A stretch of DNA of 64,000 bases from Schistocerca nitens (GCF_023898315.1 NC_064619.1:480727376-480791375); one strand, 5' to 3'. Counted from the first letter of the stretch, positions 33,279-45,120 are shown. The notes: generated from the letters alone by a model not told the origin. Program-made: numbers and translations.

Positions 33279-34335
33279 TATCATCTTAACATCACGCTCT
33301 TTGCTACTGATGCATTCCACATTGTCTTTGAGCCGTGTCGGCTCGTGTCTATTGCTGTCTGTAGATATTCCTGCTCGTTTTCTTCCGATCGCTGTTCGGT
33401 GCTCTTACGCCGCGTCGTCCGGTATGAATTCCTTGCTAGGCCGACGAGTGAGTAACGGACAGTGACCAGGGACGAGGAAGGAGGAAGTTAGTTGGAGGAA
33501 ATGTATGTTGTAATGCGCCGGTGGTCAGGTCTCTGAGGGAACCATTGCAGTGGAAACCACTTTGATTATGATCAGCTGATTCCGGTGCACTGAAAGGGCA
33601 CATCTTTCCTGTTGTTGAGCCGTGTAGTGTGGTACAGTTTGGCTGCGTTAGTGAGCTTTGTTGTCACTGCCCTGCCCTGTGTGATTCTTCCCTGTATTCT
33701 GATTTGTACCTTTCGAGAAGTTTGAATCCGTCATTAGTGTGGTCTGTGTCGCTTTGAATGTGCCCACCTCGGCGTTCGCTGAGGGCTCTGTGTTGCTTTC
33801 CTGTAAAGTAACTTAGTTGTGATTCCCAGGCGTGACTATTGTGGTGACAGATTTTTAATGTTTGTTTTTAAGATACCTCCAGTAGCGGAGCTATTTTCAC
33901 CATGGCGAAACTTCTCCCTTAATAGAGTAATTGTGCCTAACATTTGCTGTGCCACAAGTACGTACAGGCATGGATTTGAGGAATTCTCATAAATTTCGCG
34001 CAGCTAAGGCTGAAACGTAGTAGCTAAGGGAGTGATTGTCACATCGGATCGCAGGAATGGGCGATGTTGAATCTAGTAAACGATTCTGTGAGACAGGCTT
34101 GTGACGCCGCTCGCAGCCGAAAAGGCATGGCCCGGTGGGCACTATGAACAAGTGTGAAGTAATCAGGGCAGCACAGGGCACTAACGTACTTTGATGAACG
34201 CATACGTTGCAATTACAACAGCGCCTAGTGACTGTGTAGAAACTGACGCGGGCTGAGGAAAGCTGATGTAATTATAAAACAGCACGCCACTTGTCTCATC
34301 CAGAGGAACTACGTAGGAGGTGTACTGGAAATACA
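33279..34335. other. Unassigned sequence
   Basis: About 1 kb with balanced base composition and many TGTGT-rich words. No motif-bearing frame, SINE head or terminal repeat found. Confidence 0.45.
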
Positions 34336-35735
34336 TACACTATTGCCCATTAAAATTGCTACACCAGGAAGATGACGTGCTACAGGCGCGAAATTTAACA
34401 GAGAGGAAGAAGATGCTGTGCTATGCAAATGATTAGCTTTTCACGGCATTCACACAAGGTTGGCGCCGGTGGCGACACCTACAACGTGCTGACATGAGGA
34501 AAGTTTCCAACCGACTTCTCATACACAAACAGCAGTTGACCGGCGTTGCCTGGTGAAACGTTGTTGTGATGCCTCGTGTAAGGAGGAGAAATGCGTACCA
34601 TCACATTTCCGACTTTGATAAAGGTCGGATTGTAGCCTATCGCGATTGCGGTTTATCGTATCGCGACACTGCTGCTCGCGTTGGTCGAGATCCAATGACT
34701 GTTAGCAGAATATGGAATCGGTGTGTTCAGGAGAGTAACACGAAACGCCGTGCTGGTTCTCAACGGCCTCGTATCACTAGCAGTCGACGTGACAGGCATC
34801 TTAACCGCATGGCTGTAACGGATCGTGCAGCCACGTCTCGATCCCTGAGTCAACAGATGGGGACGTTAGCAAGAGAACTACCATCTGCACGAACAGTTCG
34901 ACAACGTTTGCAGCAGCATGGACTATCAGCTCGGAGACCATGGCTGCGGTTACCCTTGACGCTGCATCACAGACAGGAACGCCTGCGATGATGTACTCAA
35001 TGACGAACCTGGGTGCACGAATGGAAAAACGTAGTTTTTTTCGGATGAATCTAGGTTCTGTTTTTTAGAATCATGATGGTGGCTTCCGTGTTTGGTGACA
35101 TCGCGGTGAACTCACAATGGAAGCGTGAATTCGTCATCTCCATACTGGCGTATCACCCGGCGTGATGGTATGGGGTGCTATTGGTTACACGTCTAGGTCA
35201 CCTCTTGTTCGCATTGACGGCACTTTCAACAGTGGACGTTACATTTCAGATGAGTTACGACCCGTGGCTCTACCCTTCGCTGCGAAACCCTACATTTCAG
35301 CAGGATAATGGACGACCGCATGTTGCAGGTCCTGTATGGGCCTTTCTGGATACAGAAAATGTTCGACTGCTTCCCTGGCCAGCACATTCTCCAGATCTCT
35401 CACCAACTGAAAACGTTTGGTCAATGGTGGCCGAGCAACTGGCTCGTCACAATACGCCAGTCACTACTCTTGATGAACTGTGGTATTGTGTTGAAGCTGC
35501 ATGGGCAGCTCTACCTGTACACGCCATCCAAGCTCTGTTTGACGCAATGCCCAGGCGTATCAAGGCCGTTATTACGGCCGGAGGTAGTTGTTCTGGGTAC
35601 TGATTTCTCAGGATTTATGCACCCAAATTGCGTGAAAATGTAATCACATGTCAGTTCTTCTATATTTGTCCAATGAATACCCGTTAATCATCTGCATTTC
35701 TTCTTGGTGTTGCAATTCCAATGACAAGCAGTGTA
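34336..35735 (+). mobile_element. Tc1-like element, sister of the one at 1.6-3.2 kb
   Basis: 1400 bp from TACACTATTGCCCATTAAAA to its inverted partner (reverse complement TACACTGCTTGTCATTGGAA), with TA at both ends. Uninterrupted by other elements. Confidence 0.88.
34569..35603 (+). pseudogene. Tc1-like transposase (DD34E), several lesions
   Basis: The ATG at 34569 gives MPRVRRRNAYHHISDFDKGR…, collinear with the copy at 1800. The frame is open to 34989, where a Trp codon has become TGA (the sister reads RLRWCTQ). Around 35040-35065 insertions shift the frame near the FSDES box. About 8 bases are missing at 35280 relative to the sister. The last third (35285-35603) is open: FQQDNGRPH has the second Asp and SPTENVWSM the catalytic Glu, with 34 residues between them by my count. 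So this copy keeps the Glu that the 1.6-kb copy lost but has lost its frame; the two are complementary pseudogenes of one family. Confidence 0.85.
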
Positions 35736-36602
35736 TAAATAAGTGTCCCTGGAGGCACACATTAGGCAATTGTATCGCCATTCTGTCCGCCCCTTGAAAC
35801 AAAGAGAGCGACGATTGTTTCAGTTGCTGGCCGAGCACAACGGTCTCTGGTGACGGATATGGATCGCCAAATTGCCTATTGAAACTGCTACCAACCTACG
35901 CTGCACGATTCAAGCCATAGCTGTGGTCAGGTCGGCCGCTCCTTGGAGCTGCACCAGTGCGAGGAGCGAGAGGGCAGTTGGCCACCACTCTCTGGGTGAC
36001 GTCATCCGGCGGGCTGCAAGCTGCAGCCCGCTGGGGCGGGGCTGGGCGGAATGTCGCGGCCTCCCGGGTGCAGAGCTGACTACGGTCACTGAACGAGTTG
36101 CCATGGACGGACTGCTGGCCCTGCTACAGCTCACTATAACGACGACAGTCGGCTGTTTCCTTTCCGCGCTCTGCATGGGAACCACGACTCGTGCTTGAGG
36201 GAGCAGTCAGCGATGTTCCTAGTTATCAGCGCAGAGAACATACGCGGCGGCCACTTATCATGGCGTAAGTGGGACCGTGCGTCTGTGAGGCCGGGCTACC
36301 GGATGCCAATGCAGCATATTCCAGCACTGGCAGTGGCGCCGACTCACGCATGCAAACACGCTGCGCAGCTGGTTGTGTACCTTCGATGCAACAAAGCCAC
36401 ATACATTTGCTGGTGTTTCTCTTCACGCTTTGGCGTGAGTCGCCCATCCCAATCAAACCATACCTCTCGATCAGTGTGTCGTATTACAAGCCCTGAGCTT
36501 TGGCGGTTGTAACACATTATTGCTGTCGCCATCTGTGCAAGCGGTGGGAATTTGATAGCGATTGTAGGTGCTACTGGCCCTGTCATGAACATTTATTATT
36601 AA
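35736..36602. other. Unassigned sequence with a GC-rich patch
   Basis: From about 35930 to 36200 the DNA is GC- and CpG-rich and includes GGGGCGGGGCTGGGCGG at 36034. That could be part of a promoter-like island or of a retroelement leader. Frames of up to 108 codons cross it, without any recognisable motif. I make no gene call. Confidence 0.35.
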
Positions 36603-36614
36603 TGTTTTCTTTTA

Positions 36615-36814
36615 CCGGCCCTGTGGCCGAGCGGTTCTAGGCGCTTCAGTCTGGAACCGCGCGACCGCTACGGTCGCTAGTTCGAATCCTGCCTCGGGCA
36701 TGGATGTGTGTGATGTCCTTAGGTTAGTTAGGTTTAACTAGTTCTAAGTTCTAGGGGACTGATGACACCAGCTGTTAAGTCCCATAGTGCTCAGAGCCAT
36801 TTGAACCATTTTTT
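36615..36814 (+). mobile_element. SINE family A, full length
   Basis: Head, body, tail and a short T run. Target duplication TGTTTTCTTTTA (36603-36614) and TGTTCTCTTTTA (36815-36826), one mismatch. Confidence 0.92.
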
Positions 36815-36826
36815 TGTTCTCTTTTA

Positions 36827-38854
36827 ATCATGTTTTAGATTCTGATCCAGCCAGATTTATTAGTATACCATGTGCGCTACTGGATAACTGTGAAATCTTC
36901 TGTATTGGCACGCTTGGGTGTCGTAAGGCGACATTCCTTACCTGGTTCTTGGAGCCTGACTGGGTCTGCGGGCTATCTTGTACTGAAATCTGACTGTAAT
37001 GTTATTAACAGAACCAGGGTTTCAATCAGGAAACTATAAACTTTTAATAAAATGTACTTAAACTATGCTTGCAGCTTGGTTATATTAATATAATTATTCT
37101 TAAATCTCCTTCTTTTAGTCTGTTCTTCTTCTTTTAGTCTGTTAAGGACCATTTGACAACTTTTGTTGTTCCTGATACTCGATTGCTTCTTCTGGAAACA
37201 ATTTGCTGTTAATTTGTTATCGTACTAATTGACCTGTTAGTGTTTATAGGCATTTTCTTGTCACATGACGCTTATTTTACGAGCAGCCTGCTGCTGCCTA
37301 ATGGGGCAGCTACTGTTCCATGCAGTTTGCCTCGCCTGACAACACGAGTGTGTAAGGTGTCAAACAAGTAACACACCTTACATTGAATTCCTGAAACAAT
37401 TCCGGTTAGCTCGATATGGCACATTACATAGTTACGTGAAACTGTTAATATGCAGGTGTAATAAATAAGCCAGCAGTTCACGAATATAAACTACTAACAC
37501 TCAAACTAGTAGCTGCACGTAAGTAATTTCCCCAACCCGAGCTTCGAGATACAGTTCTGAGGGAAAGACAATTTACGACAGCACGTCACACCATACCGTG
37601 CGAGGCTGAAACCCACAATGGGACATCTAGCGAACACGGCGAGACGCCCAAGCGACTGCGTAGGCCACCAGCAAAAGCCGCCCCTTGCCCCTTCGGAAAG
37701 CCTTTCTACAGGCACACTGCGGGAGATGCCAGATAAAACGTCCAGAAATAAAATGTATGGAGAAACCCAACTCAAAACATTGGTGACTCATTGTATCCAC
37801 CTGCTGTAAACCTTGCATGAAAGTGAAAGCTGTTTACCTCAGTATTACGTAGCAGAAGTTAAACTCTGACCTACAAATGAAACAACGCATGTGATAGGCT
37901 ACAAGAACTCTAGTGTGTGGAGGTATAACAAGTACAAACACCCTGATGGGCCAGAAAGGAAACGCGTGGCCACCAGCTTTGATATAGGCAAATTTCAGAC
38001 ACGGTAATTGGCTCTGCTCTTGCCAAAAATCATCGAGAGCTGGAGCAAGGCGACTCACGCTGTGCTGAGATGATTGCGAGAGTCATTATGTGAAGAGTCA
38101 TTATGTGCACACTTGTTCACAGGCTCGTCTTAACGCGTAAGGAGTTAAACTGCAAAGTATCCTAGTACGGAGAATTGCACCGAGCACTGACAGTTAACGC
38201 CTGCAAGCGATTTGAGGGGAACGACATACGCGCTATTCCAGTCAAACAGGAAGTACCATGCCAATTAACTTAGCTAGAGAATGACTAGGAGCCTCGGCTT
38301 CACCGAAAACGTAGGAAATGTATGGGACTGATGGTTAACAGTCGAGAGAGATTTGGAATAGATTCTCCTTCACTGCCGCCGCCGACGCAAGGTAAAACAC
38401 ACGCGCGCTCGCGCCATGCCAGCTAATGATATTCAATTGACACTCAGAACTGTGGTTGTCTCTGTCTCTCCTTTTTTTGGACAATCAACCGTGGCCTGTA
38501 GCTAAAAATGTTCACGATTTTTGGGTCTAATTGAAGCATTACCGCGAAATGTCCAGCCTAACCAAAACAATTGATCAGCCACTGCAGGGTTATGAATTCT
38601 TTTAATTCTGTACTTCTTTTTGATTGCTCTTTACCGACCCCCATTCAATTTTTGGTATGTTCATTGTGCATTTTAACGTAATTCATATCTCTGGCCCCAA
38701 TTGTATTTAATTTGTTTGTATTTTTATGGACCCCTGACATGGTCATCAACCATCTTACCATTGGAGAACCTTATAATAGTTAGGCATTTCGCTTCACAGT
38801 TGTGAAAAATCATTATCAATATTTCACCACCCTGTACGTAATTTTGTTAACATT
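36827..38854. other. Unassigned 2-kb stretch
   Basis: No gene or known repeat. 37560-37760 is slightly GC-rich with frames of 63-89 codons on both strands and no motif. Confidence 0.45.
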
Positions 38855-38864
38855 GCTATGTCAT

Positions 38865-39075
38865 GAGAAGGCCGTGGTGGCCGAGCAGTTCTAGGCGCTT
38901 CAGTCCGAAACCGCGCGACTGCTACGGTTGCAGGTTCTAATCCTGCCTCGGGCGTTGATGTGTGTGGTGTCCTTAGGTTAGTAGTTCTAAGTAGTTTAAG
39001 CAGTTTTAGGTTCTAGGGGACTGATGACCTCTTATGTTAAGTCCCATAGTGCTCAGAGCCATTTGAACTATTTGA
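38865..39075 (+). mobile_element. SINE family A, diverged
   Basis: The B box is altered (GGTTCTAATCC) and the body has a local rearrangement (TTAGTAGTTCTAAGTAGTTT). Target duplication GCTATGTCAT at 38855-38864 and 39076-39085. Confidence 0.88.
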
Positions 39076-39085
39076 GCTATGTCAT

Positions 39086-39637
39086 AAATACTTAGAATAA
39101 AAATAAACATTAATAACGAAATGCTAAGATTTTAGTTTTTTGCTAACATTTAGTTACGCCTGAATCCACACACTAATTTCTGTTAGAAATAACGTTTCCT
39201 TTACAGTGAGTCTAGTGGAACTGACATTGAGATCATTGTTTGATTACATCACTGTCCGTACCGCTGTACTCTTTTGAACTCTGCATGTGTGAGATGGTAT
39301 CTTCCTACCTTGCAGGCCATGGGTTTAACTCCAAAGTCCTAAAATACTCACAGAGCATCATTGCGCGACCGTGATGGGAAGATAGATCAGAAACACTCTC
39401 ACATGTGTTAGAAGCGCACCGGCGGCGCAGTATTACTGACTGGCATTTGCGATTTGCCACTGCCGTTACCTTGTGTGAAGCTGCTCTACACTAAATGGAT
39501 TGCTGCTTAAGATTTCTTTTCACTGGTTCGCGTGGACCTCAATCTTTTCATAGTTCGCGTATTTGTTGCCTTTTGGCATGGATCCCTTTTGGTGCCGTGC
39601 CTTTTCCTCATCATGTTTTTCCATTTCTGTGATGTTT
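39086..39637. other. Unassigned sequence
   Basis: About 550 bases with nothing recognised. Confidence 0.5.
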
Positions 39638-39842
39638 AGTGTGTGTGAACTCTTAAGTGTGAAATCCTATGGGACGTAACTGCTAAGGTCATCAGTCCCT
39701 AAGCTTACATTCTACTTAACCTAATTTATTCTAAGGACAAACACACACACCTATGCCCGAGGGAGGACTCGAACCTCCGCCGGGACCAGCCGCACAGTCT
39801 CTGACTGCAGCACCATAGACCGCTCGGCTAATCCCGCGCGGC
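39638..39842 (-). mobile_element. SINE family C, reversed
   Basis: Reverse strand: GCCGCGCGGGATTAGCCGAG head, B box GGAGGTTCGAGTCCTCCC, CGGGCATAGG and body with TGTGTGTTTGTCC. Short target duplication GATGTTT at 39631-39637 and 39843-39849. Confidence 0.85.
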
Positions 39843-39849
39843 GATGTTT

Positions 39850-42440
39850 CATGATTGCAGTCGTATCATGTTCACTTCTTGCCACAATATTGCGGCTAGC
39901 AACCGTCCACACATCTTCAGGCGAGTGTCCGCCCCAACAGACTGTTAGTTCATAGCGTCGAGTTTATAGCAATAATAAGTGCGGAAACGCATACGCACTG
40001 GCGGCCATCACAGGAGCGTCCTCTATCGAAATCCGCTCCCTCTGCAAATACTGTTCCACCTGCATCCGCCCTCTGTCGGAATGCGAGCTCACGTCACTGG
40101 AAGCAAATTTAGATGTCACTAGACTTGTCATTATGAACAAAATGCTTTCTTTCAGAAAAAATAAAGAGATAATCGGGTCCCAAGCCTTGTCCAGTTGATA
40201 GCCAGTGTCCCGATATATAAGATTTTGTGCTAGACGTATTTCCACAGATTCTTTAATTACTGAATTCCGAAAGGATAGCGCCGGGACAAGACATTTGTGA
40301 CAGAGTAATGCATAGAGTGTCTTGTGGTAATACAATGCTCAGCTACGGCCCACATACTGGGCTGCGAAAGGCGCGTGTGGTGCTCTTGTTCAACGCACCT
40401 TTTATTTTCTGTGCGTATCATCTGACCTATGTAAGCTTTCCTCATGCCAGAGGAATTTTGTGAATCCCGGCCTTCCGCAGACCCAGATCGTCCTTAACTG
40501 AACCGAGATGGCCACAAATTTTCGCCTGCGACCGGTAGTTTGACTTGATGTACGCTTAGGGTCCTGCCTTCTTTAGAGTGTGCTGAAATGTTGAGGGAAA
40601 GCCCTGGAAATGATCGGCTACTTATCTTGTTGATGTTGTTGGTGGTAGCGTTTCTTCCTCCTTAGCGCTAATCTAGATCTGGAGGTGAACCATTGTTTCT
40701 GAAGACCTACAGTAGATTTTCTAGCTCCTTTGTAAGGCTGACCCCATTGGAAATAATATGATCCAGGTGCACCAAAGTTCTAAGGACGCCGGTTATTGTG
40801 AATGGTGATGACTGCTCGACAATTGAAAATAAAGGTTCATTTGTGTGGGCTTACGACAGACAGGATGCCATAATGACCCATCCACTCTTCTAGTAACCAA
40901 GACGTCCAGAAATGGTAAGGAACCAACCTTCTCTACTTCCATCGTAGACTGGATGTTCCTGTACACTGAATTCGGATGTTTCAAGAAACGTGACAGTTCT
41001 TCTTCATTAAGGGGCCTCGCTACAAAAGTGTCATCCACATGCAGACAAAAGACTCTCGGTTTAAGTTTTACTGAAACAAGTGCCCTCTCCTAAAGGTCTT
41101 CAATTAAAAACGTTTGCTACCAGAGGGGCGAAAGGACTGAACATGGCAACATCGTCAGTCTGCTCAAAATATTGTTAAACAAAAAGCAGGTTGAGGAAAA
41201 GGCATGATGAAAAAGTACTGTCATATTAGTCGTGAACTTGTTGCTGATAACAAAGAGTCCACAAGATGAACCTTATCGAAGAGTGAAATGACATAGATGC
41301 TCACTATTTAGTCAGGTTCACTGAGTTGGAGTTACTTCAGTCTATTGATAACATCAGCAGAGTTGCGAACATGATGCAAGCACTTCCCCACAAAAGGTCT
41401 CAGTAGAGGGGCAAGATGTATAGCCAAATCACATGTGGGGGCGTCGTTATTACTGACGATCGGCCGTAATGGAACCTCTTTTTTGCGAATATTCGGAAGA
41501 ACATGTAACCTGGGTTGCACGGAACTATGAGGTCTTAATCTTTTGGCCGCTTCTTGCTGAACAGAAAAAGAATTGAGCAGTGCTGACGTTTTCCTTTCCA
41601 GTTTCCCTGTGGAGTCCTTGTCAATCTATTGATACACTAGTTCACTCAGCAAGTTGTAAATCTTTTGTTCATAAACTCCACGTGGCAGTAGCAAGGTGGC
41701 GTTTTCCTTATTCGCTGATAAGACCACCGTGTGAAAATCTGCTCGTAACTTTCGTAGTGTGGCCCTTTCCATGGCAGACATTTGGGTTTCCTGTTGCGGA
41801 ACTTTTGCAAGTGCACGACATGTTTCTCGCCTTGTCTCTTATGCGGCAGGAACAGGTCTAACAGCTTCATCTACAGCATTGCTAAAAATCAGTCAAAGGG
41901 GAGGTTCCAGTTGTAGGAGTAAAGATAAAACTTTTCCCAAGCACGGAGCGTTACGTTGTCCAAAACCTTATCCGTTAAATTGACCACGGAGCGTCAAAAA
42001 GTATCTTGCGGTAACAATACCGATAGCCGGCCGAACATCGAAAGCTGTCTCGAAGTAGACTCCTTGTGGACGCAGCCCGACTTTGTCCAGGCCACGCCGT
42101 CGACCCATGGACGGGAAAGTAATGGCAGGCTGGATGCAGACTCATATGCAGATGAAACAGCTTTTTCGGTATGGCGACTAAAACGAATCCTTTTGTTCGC
42201 TAGTGGTAGATTCGTCTTTCATGTAATGAATTTAGTAGCGGCGGTCTGGAAAAAATGTCTCAATGTGGCAAACTTGTGAATAAGGCCATTGTTCCTACAC
42301 TTGAGCAAAAAACGCAAGGAATTTAAAAATCTGGGTATCTTATTGCGTAGCTTGTCTATGCATTGGATTTCTCATGTCATCGCCTCCCCGAAGAGGTAAC
42401 TAACGTGATTCTCGAATGTTTCGCAGCGTACTGAATACTC
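39850..42440 (-). mobile_element. Penelope-like element, longest copy, reversed
   Basis: On the reverse strand this carries, in order, an N-terminal region, a Penelope-type RT and a C-terminal GIY-YIG endonuclease region, then a 3' end (CTGAAGATGTGTGGACGGTTGC) at about 39850-39925. The same 3' sequence recurs in the truncated copy at about 42480-42540, which lies immediately upstream in element direction. PLEs typically show this partial tandem, with the upstream copy acting as a pseudo-LTR. Boundaries are approximate. Confidence 0.78.
40000..41990 (-). pseudogene. Penelope-like RT plus GIY-YIG polyprotein, decayed
   Basis: Reading the reverse strand: 41870-41646 gives KLLDLFLPHKRQGEKHVVHL (N-terminal region). 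41520-41332 gives PRLHVLPNIRKKEVPLRPIV then NDAPTCDLAIHLAPLLRPFVG, the PLE RT fingers with 'LRPIVS'. At 41045 HVDDTFV stands for the catalytic YVDD, followed by LPFLDVLVTRRVDGSLWHP near 40910. The endonuclease is at 40445-40257: KAYIGQMIRTENKRC… with the YIG motif, then QPSMWAVAEHC. Stops and shifts separate these blocks. PLE RT plus GIY-YIG forms one protein in active elements that copies RNA and nicks the target. Tyr to His in the RT box and the frame damage make it inactive. Confidence 0.78.
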
Positions 42441-43064
42441 TGCGAGTATGAGGTTCCGGAAATGAAACCGGATTATGTTGACTTCTTGCCATCATATTTC
42501 GGCTGCAACTGTCCAGCCATCTTCAGGTGAGTGTCCGCTACTGAAGACTGCTAGTTCGCGGTGTAGTCTTTACAGCAATAACTGGTGCGGAACCGCACTC
42601 ACCCTCTGCAAATAGTGTTCCATCTGTGGCGCGCAGGTGCGTTCGTGAAGCTGTAACTCCTGTTTCCGCCCGCTGTCGGAACGTGCGCTCGCGTAGCTAA
42701 CAACAAAGGTCAGATGTCGCAGGACATGTCATAAACAAAACGTTTTCTTTCAGAAGAAAGTAAAGAGATCACCAGGTCCCGAGCCTTGTCCAGTTGAAAG
42801 CCGCCGTCCCGATTTATAAGATTTTGTGCTAGACATATTTCCATAGATTCTTTAATAACTGGATCTCAAAAGGATGTCACCGGGGCCAAGGTTGTTTGTC
42901 AGAATAGTACATAGAGTATCCTCTGTTAACACAGTGCTCAGCTACGGCCGACTTACTGGGCTACGAAAGGCGAGTGTGGCGCTCGTGTTCGATGCGCCTT
43001 TCATGTATCATGCGTATCGTCTGACCTACGTAATTTTTGCCACACTCGCAAGGAATTTGCTTAA
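42441..43064 (-). mobile_element. 5'-truncated Penelope-like copy (pseudo-LTR position), reversed
   Basis: Starting at 43064 on the reverse strand, VKQIPCECGKNYVGQTIRM is a clear GIY-YIG endonuclease start (Cys pair, then YVG), followed by RIEHERHTRLS and KSAVAEHC. The rest (LVIKESMEICLAQNLINRDG-like) follows with frame breaks, then the 3' non-coding end at 42540-42450. Only the last quarter of a PLE is present. It is better preserved in the endonuclease than the long copy next to it. Confidence 0.75.
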
Positions 43065-43855
43065 CCGTTTCTGGACATCTAGGTTATTAGAAGAGTGGAT
43101 GGGCATTAGGGCATTCTGTGTACCGTAAGCCTACACATACGAACCTTTATCTGCAAGCGTCGCCGGCCGGTGTGGCGGAGCGGTTCTAGGCGCTTCAGTC
43201 TGGAACCGTGCGACCGATACGGTCGCAGGTTCGAATCCTGCCTCGTGCATGGATGTTTGTGATGTCCTTAGGTTAGTTAGGTTTAAGTATTTCTAAGTTC
43301 TAGGGGACTGATAACCTCAGATGTTAAGTCCCATAGTGCTCAGAGCCATTTTTTGCAAGCGTCGAGCTGTCATCATACTTCACAAATAACAGGTGTCATA
43401 ACATTGGTGCACCGGGCAATTGTTGTTTCTGATGGACACAGTTTTACAAAGGAGGTAGAACATCTACAGTCGGTGTTGAAAAATAATGCTTACCCTCCAG
43501 ATCAGATTAATTCAGCGCTAAGAAGGAAGGAACGCGACCACCCACAATATCAAGAAGATAAGTAGCTGTTCAAATCCAGGGCGTTCCTTCCACACGTAAT
43601 CAAGCTTTAGTCTAAGTAGGCAGGATCCTAAGGTAACATCAAGTTAATTTTCTGGCCGCCAGCGAAGATTATTGCACTTCTCGACATGGTAAAGGACGAA
43701 CTGAACCTGTGGAAGGCCCAGATTTACAAAATTCTTCGCGAGTATAGCAAAGCTTACGAAGATCAGACGATACGCAAATTACGGCAAAGGAACGTTGAAT
43801 ATGAGCGCCACATTCGCCTTTCAGAGCCCAGTAAGTCGTCCGTAGCTGAACGTTG
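43065..43855 (+). pseudogene. Third Penelope-like copy, forward: RT end to GIY-YIG start
   Basis: From about 43068, in plus orientation, TVSGHLG leads into LGHSVYRKPTHTNLYLQASS (interrupted by a SINE at 43162-43353). Next come HHTSQITGVITLVHRAIVVS and VEHLQSVLKNNAYPPDQINS, which is the RT-to-endonuclease linker of PLEs. At 43686-43855 VKDELNLWKAQIYKIL and YEDQTIRKLRQRNVEYERHI are the GIY-YIG region, ending in SKSSVAERC where a mariner is inserted. The element continues at 45121. The start at 43065 directly abuts the reversed copy, so the two are fused back to back at non-corresponding positions. Confidence 0.75.
43162..43353 (+). mobile_element. SINE family A inside the third Penelope-like copy
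   Basis: Full head and body; the tail is shortened to GAGCCATTTTT. Target duplication TGCAAGCGTC at 43152-43161 and 43354-43363. Confidence 0.9.
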
Positions 43856-45120
43856 TACGAGGGTCATTCAATAATTAAAGAGACAAATTGGTATGGGGAA
43901 AAAACTGTTAGTAGGGAAAGTTTGGTACTTTTATGGCTTGAAGTTGACATCTCTGGGATGAGTCCTGATCAGCTGAGGTATCAACATTGTTTTGTTTATA
44001 ACTTCAAAAACACATTTCAAGATGACGACTCCACTTGAAACGTCCACATTAGTTGAACAACGTTTTGTTATTCGTGTTTTACTTGCTGAAGGCGAGAAAC
44101 CAGAGAATATATACTGTAGAATGTCTAAAGTTTATGGGGAAGGTTGCATAAATCGTATAAAATTTTACAAGTGGGTAGAGCAGTTCAAAAATGGTCGCGA
44201 CTCAGTGAATTGAAAGTCGAATTGATGACATTATTCGTGCCTAACGCCGCGTGGCTGTGGAAATGATAGTTGGTAAGGTTGAAGTTGGTACTGGTACAGT
44301 TCATAACATTATCTGTAACAAGCTAAAATATCGCAAAGCATGTGTAAAATTGGTCTCAAAGGAGATGACGCTGCTACACGAGGAAACAAGGTTGAGAGTG
44401 TGCACAGAGCTAAAGAAACGTTACGAAAGACAAGGTGAGCACTTCTTCAACAAAATTTTTACTTGTGATGAAACTGGGGATTACTATTATGAGCCAAAAT
44501 CAAAAATACAAAGCATGGAGTGGAATCACACCGACACATCTGTCAAAAAAATTCAAAACCCAAGCATCAGCAGGTAAAGTCATGTTGACGGTGTTTTGGG
44601 ATGCTGAAGGTCCAGTTTTGCGTGATTATCTCGAACAGCAGGGTACAATGAACAGCCAATACTGCTCGGATTTGCTTTTAAACAAGGTGAACCCAGCCAT
44701 GAGAAAGAGACGTCGTCGATCTCAGAGGAGTGGTGTGATTCTCAAGCAAGACAACGCACGTCCTCATTATGCTCTACTAGCCCGTGAAACCATCGACAGA
44801 ATGGGCTGGGAAGTGCTGCCTCATTCGTCTCACAGTCCTGATTTAGCACCTCGTGATTTCAGTTTGTTTGTTGCACTGAAGGAGCACTAAGTGGGAAGAG
44901 GTTCCAGGACAAAGAGGACGTGAAAAAATTCATGGGAAATTGGTTCAAACATCAAGGTAGAGTTCTTTGCAGTCGGAATAAAGAAGCTTGACGCCCGCTG
45001 GAAAAAGTGCATAGATGTTCAAGTGAATTGATGAAAAGTAGTAAAAGTATTGTTTTGTAAAAATAAATGCTTTTTTACTCCAGACCAATTTGTCTCCTTA
45101 ATTACTGAATGACCCTCGTA
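43856..45120 (+). mobile_element. Mariner (DD34D) inserted in the Penelope-like endonuclease
   Basis: 1265 bp with inverted ends TACGAGGGTCATTCAATAAT and (reverse complement) TACGAGGGTCATTCAGTAAT; similarity extends over about 36 bp. TA is duplicated. Removing the element rejoins the PLE reading …GCTGAACGTTGTATTACTACA. Confidence 0.92.
44022..45031 (+). pseudogene. Mariner transposase (DD34D), broken
   Basis: The ATG at 44022 begins MTTPLETSTLVEQRFVIRVL, typical of a mariner DNA-binding domain. A stop at 44211 (KNGRDSVN then TGA) ends it early. 44251-44560 holds the second helix-turn-helix and TCDETG (first catalytic Asp; the usual Trp after DET is Gly). A frameshift near 44450-44500 leads to the last frame: VFWDAEGPVL, LKQDNARPHYAL (second Asp) and HSPDLAPRDFSLF (third Asp), with 34 residues between the last two, the mariner signature. 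It then stops at 44888, with KKLDARWKKCIDVQV recoverable in another frame to 45031. The length, about 335 codons, is normal. Not functional. Confidence 0.87.

Noticed and set aside
33237-33465. Two overlapping 70-codon frames
   Set aside because: Partly inside the terminal repeat of a reversed Tc1-like element; no motif.
35872-36198. A 108-codon frame with a hydrophobic stretch near its end
   Set aside because: It could be read as a small membrane protein, but the minus strand is equally open and no family or splice context supports it.
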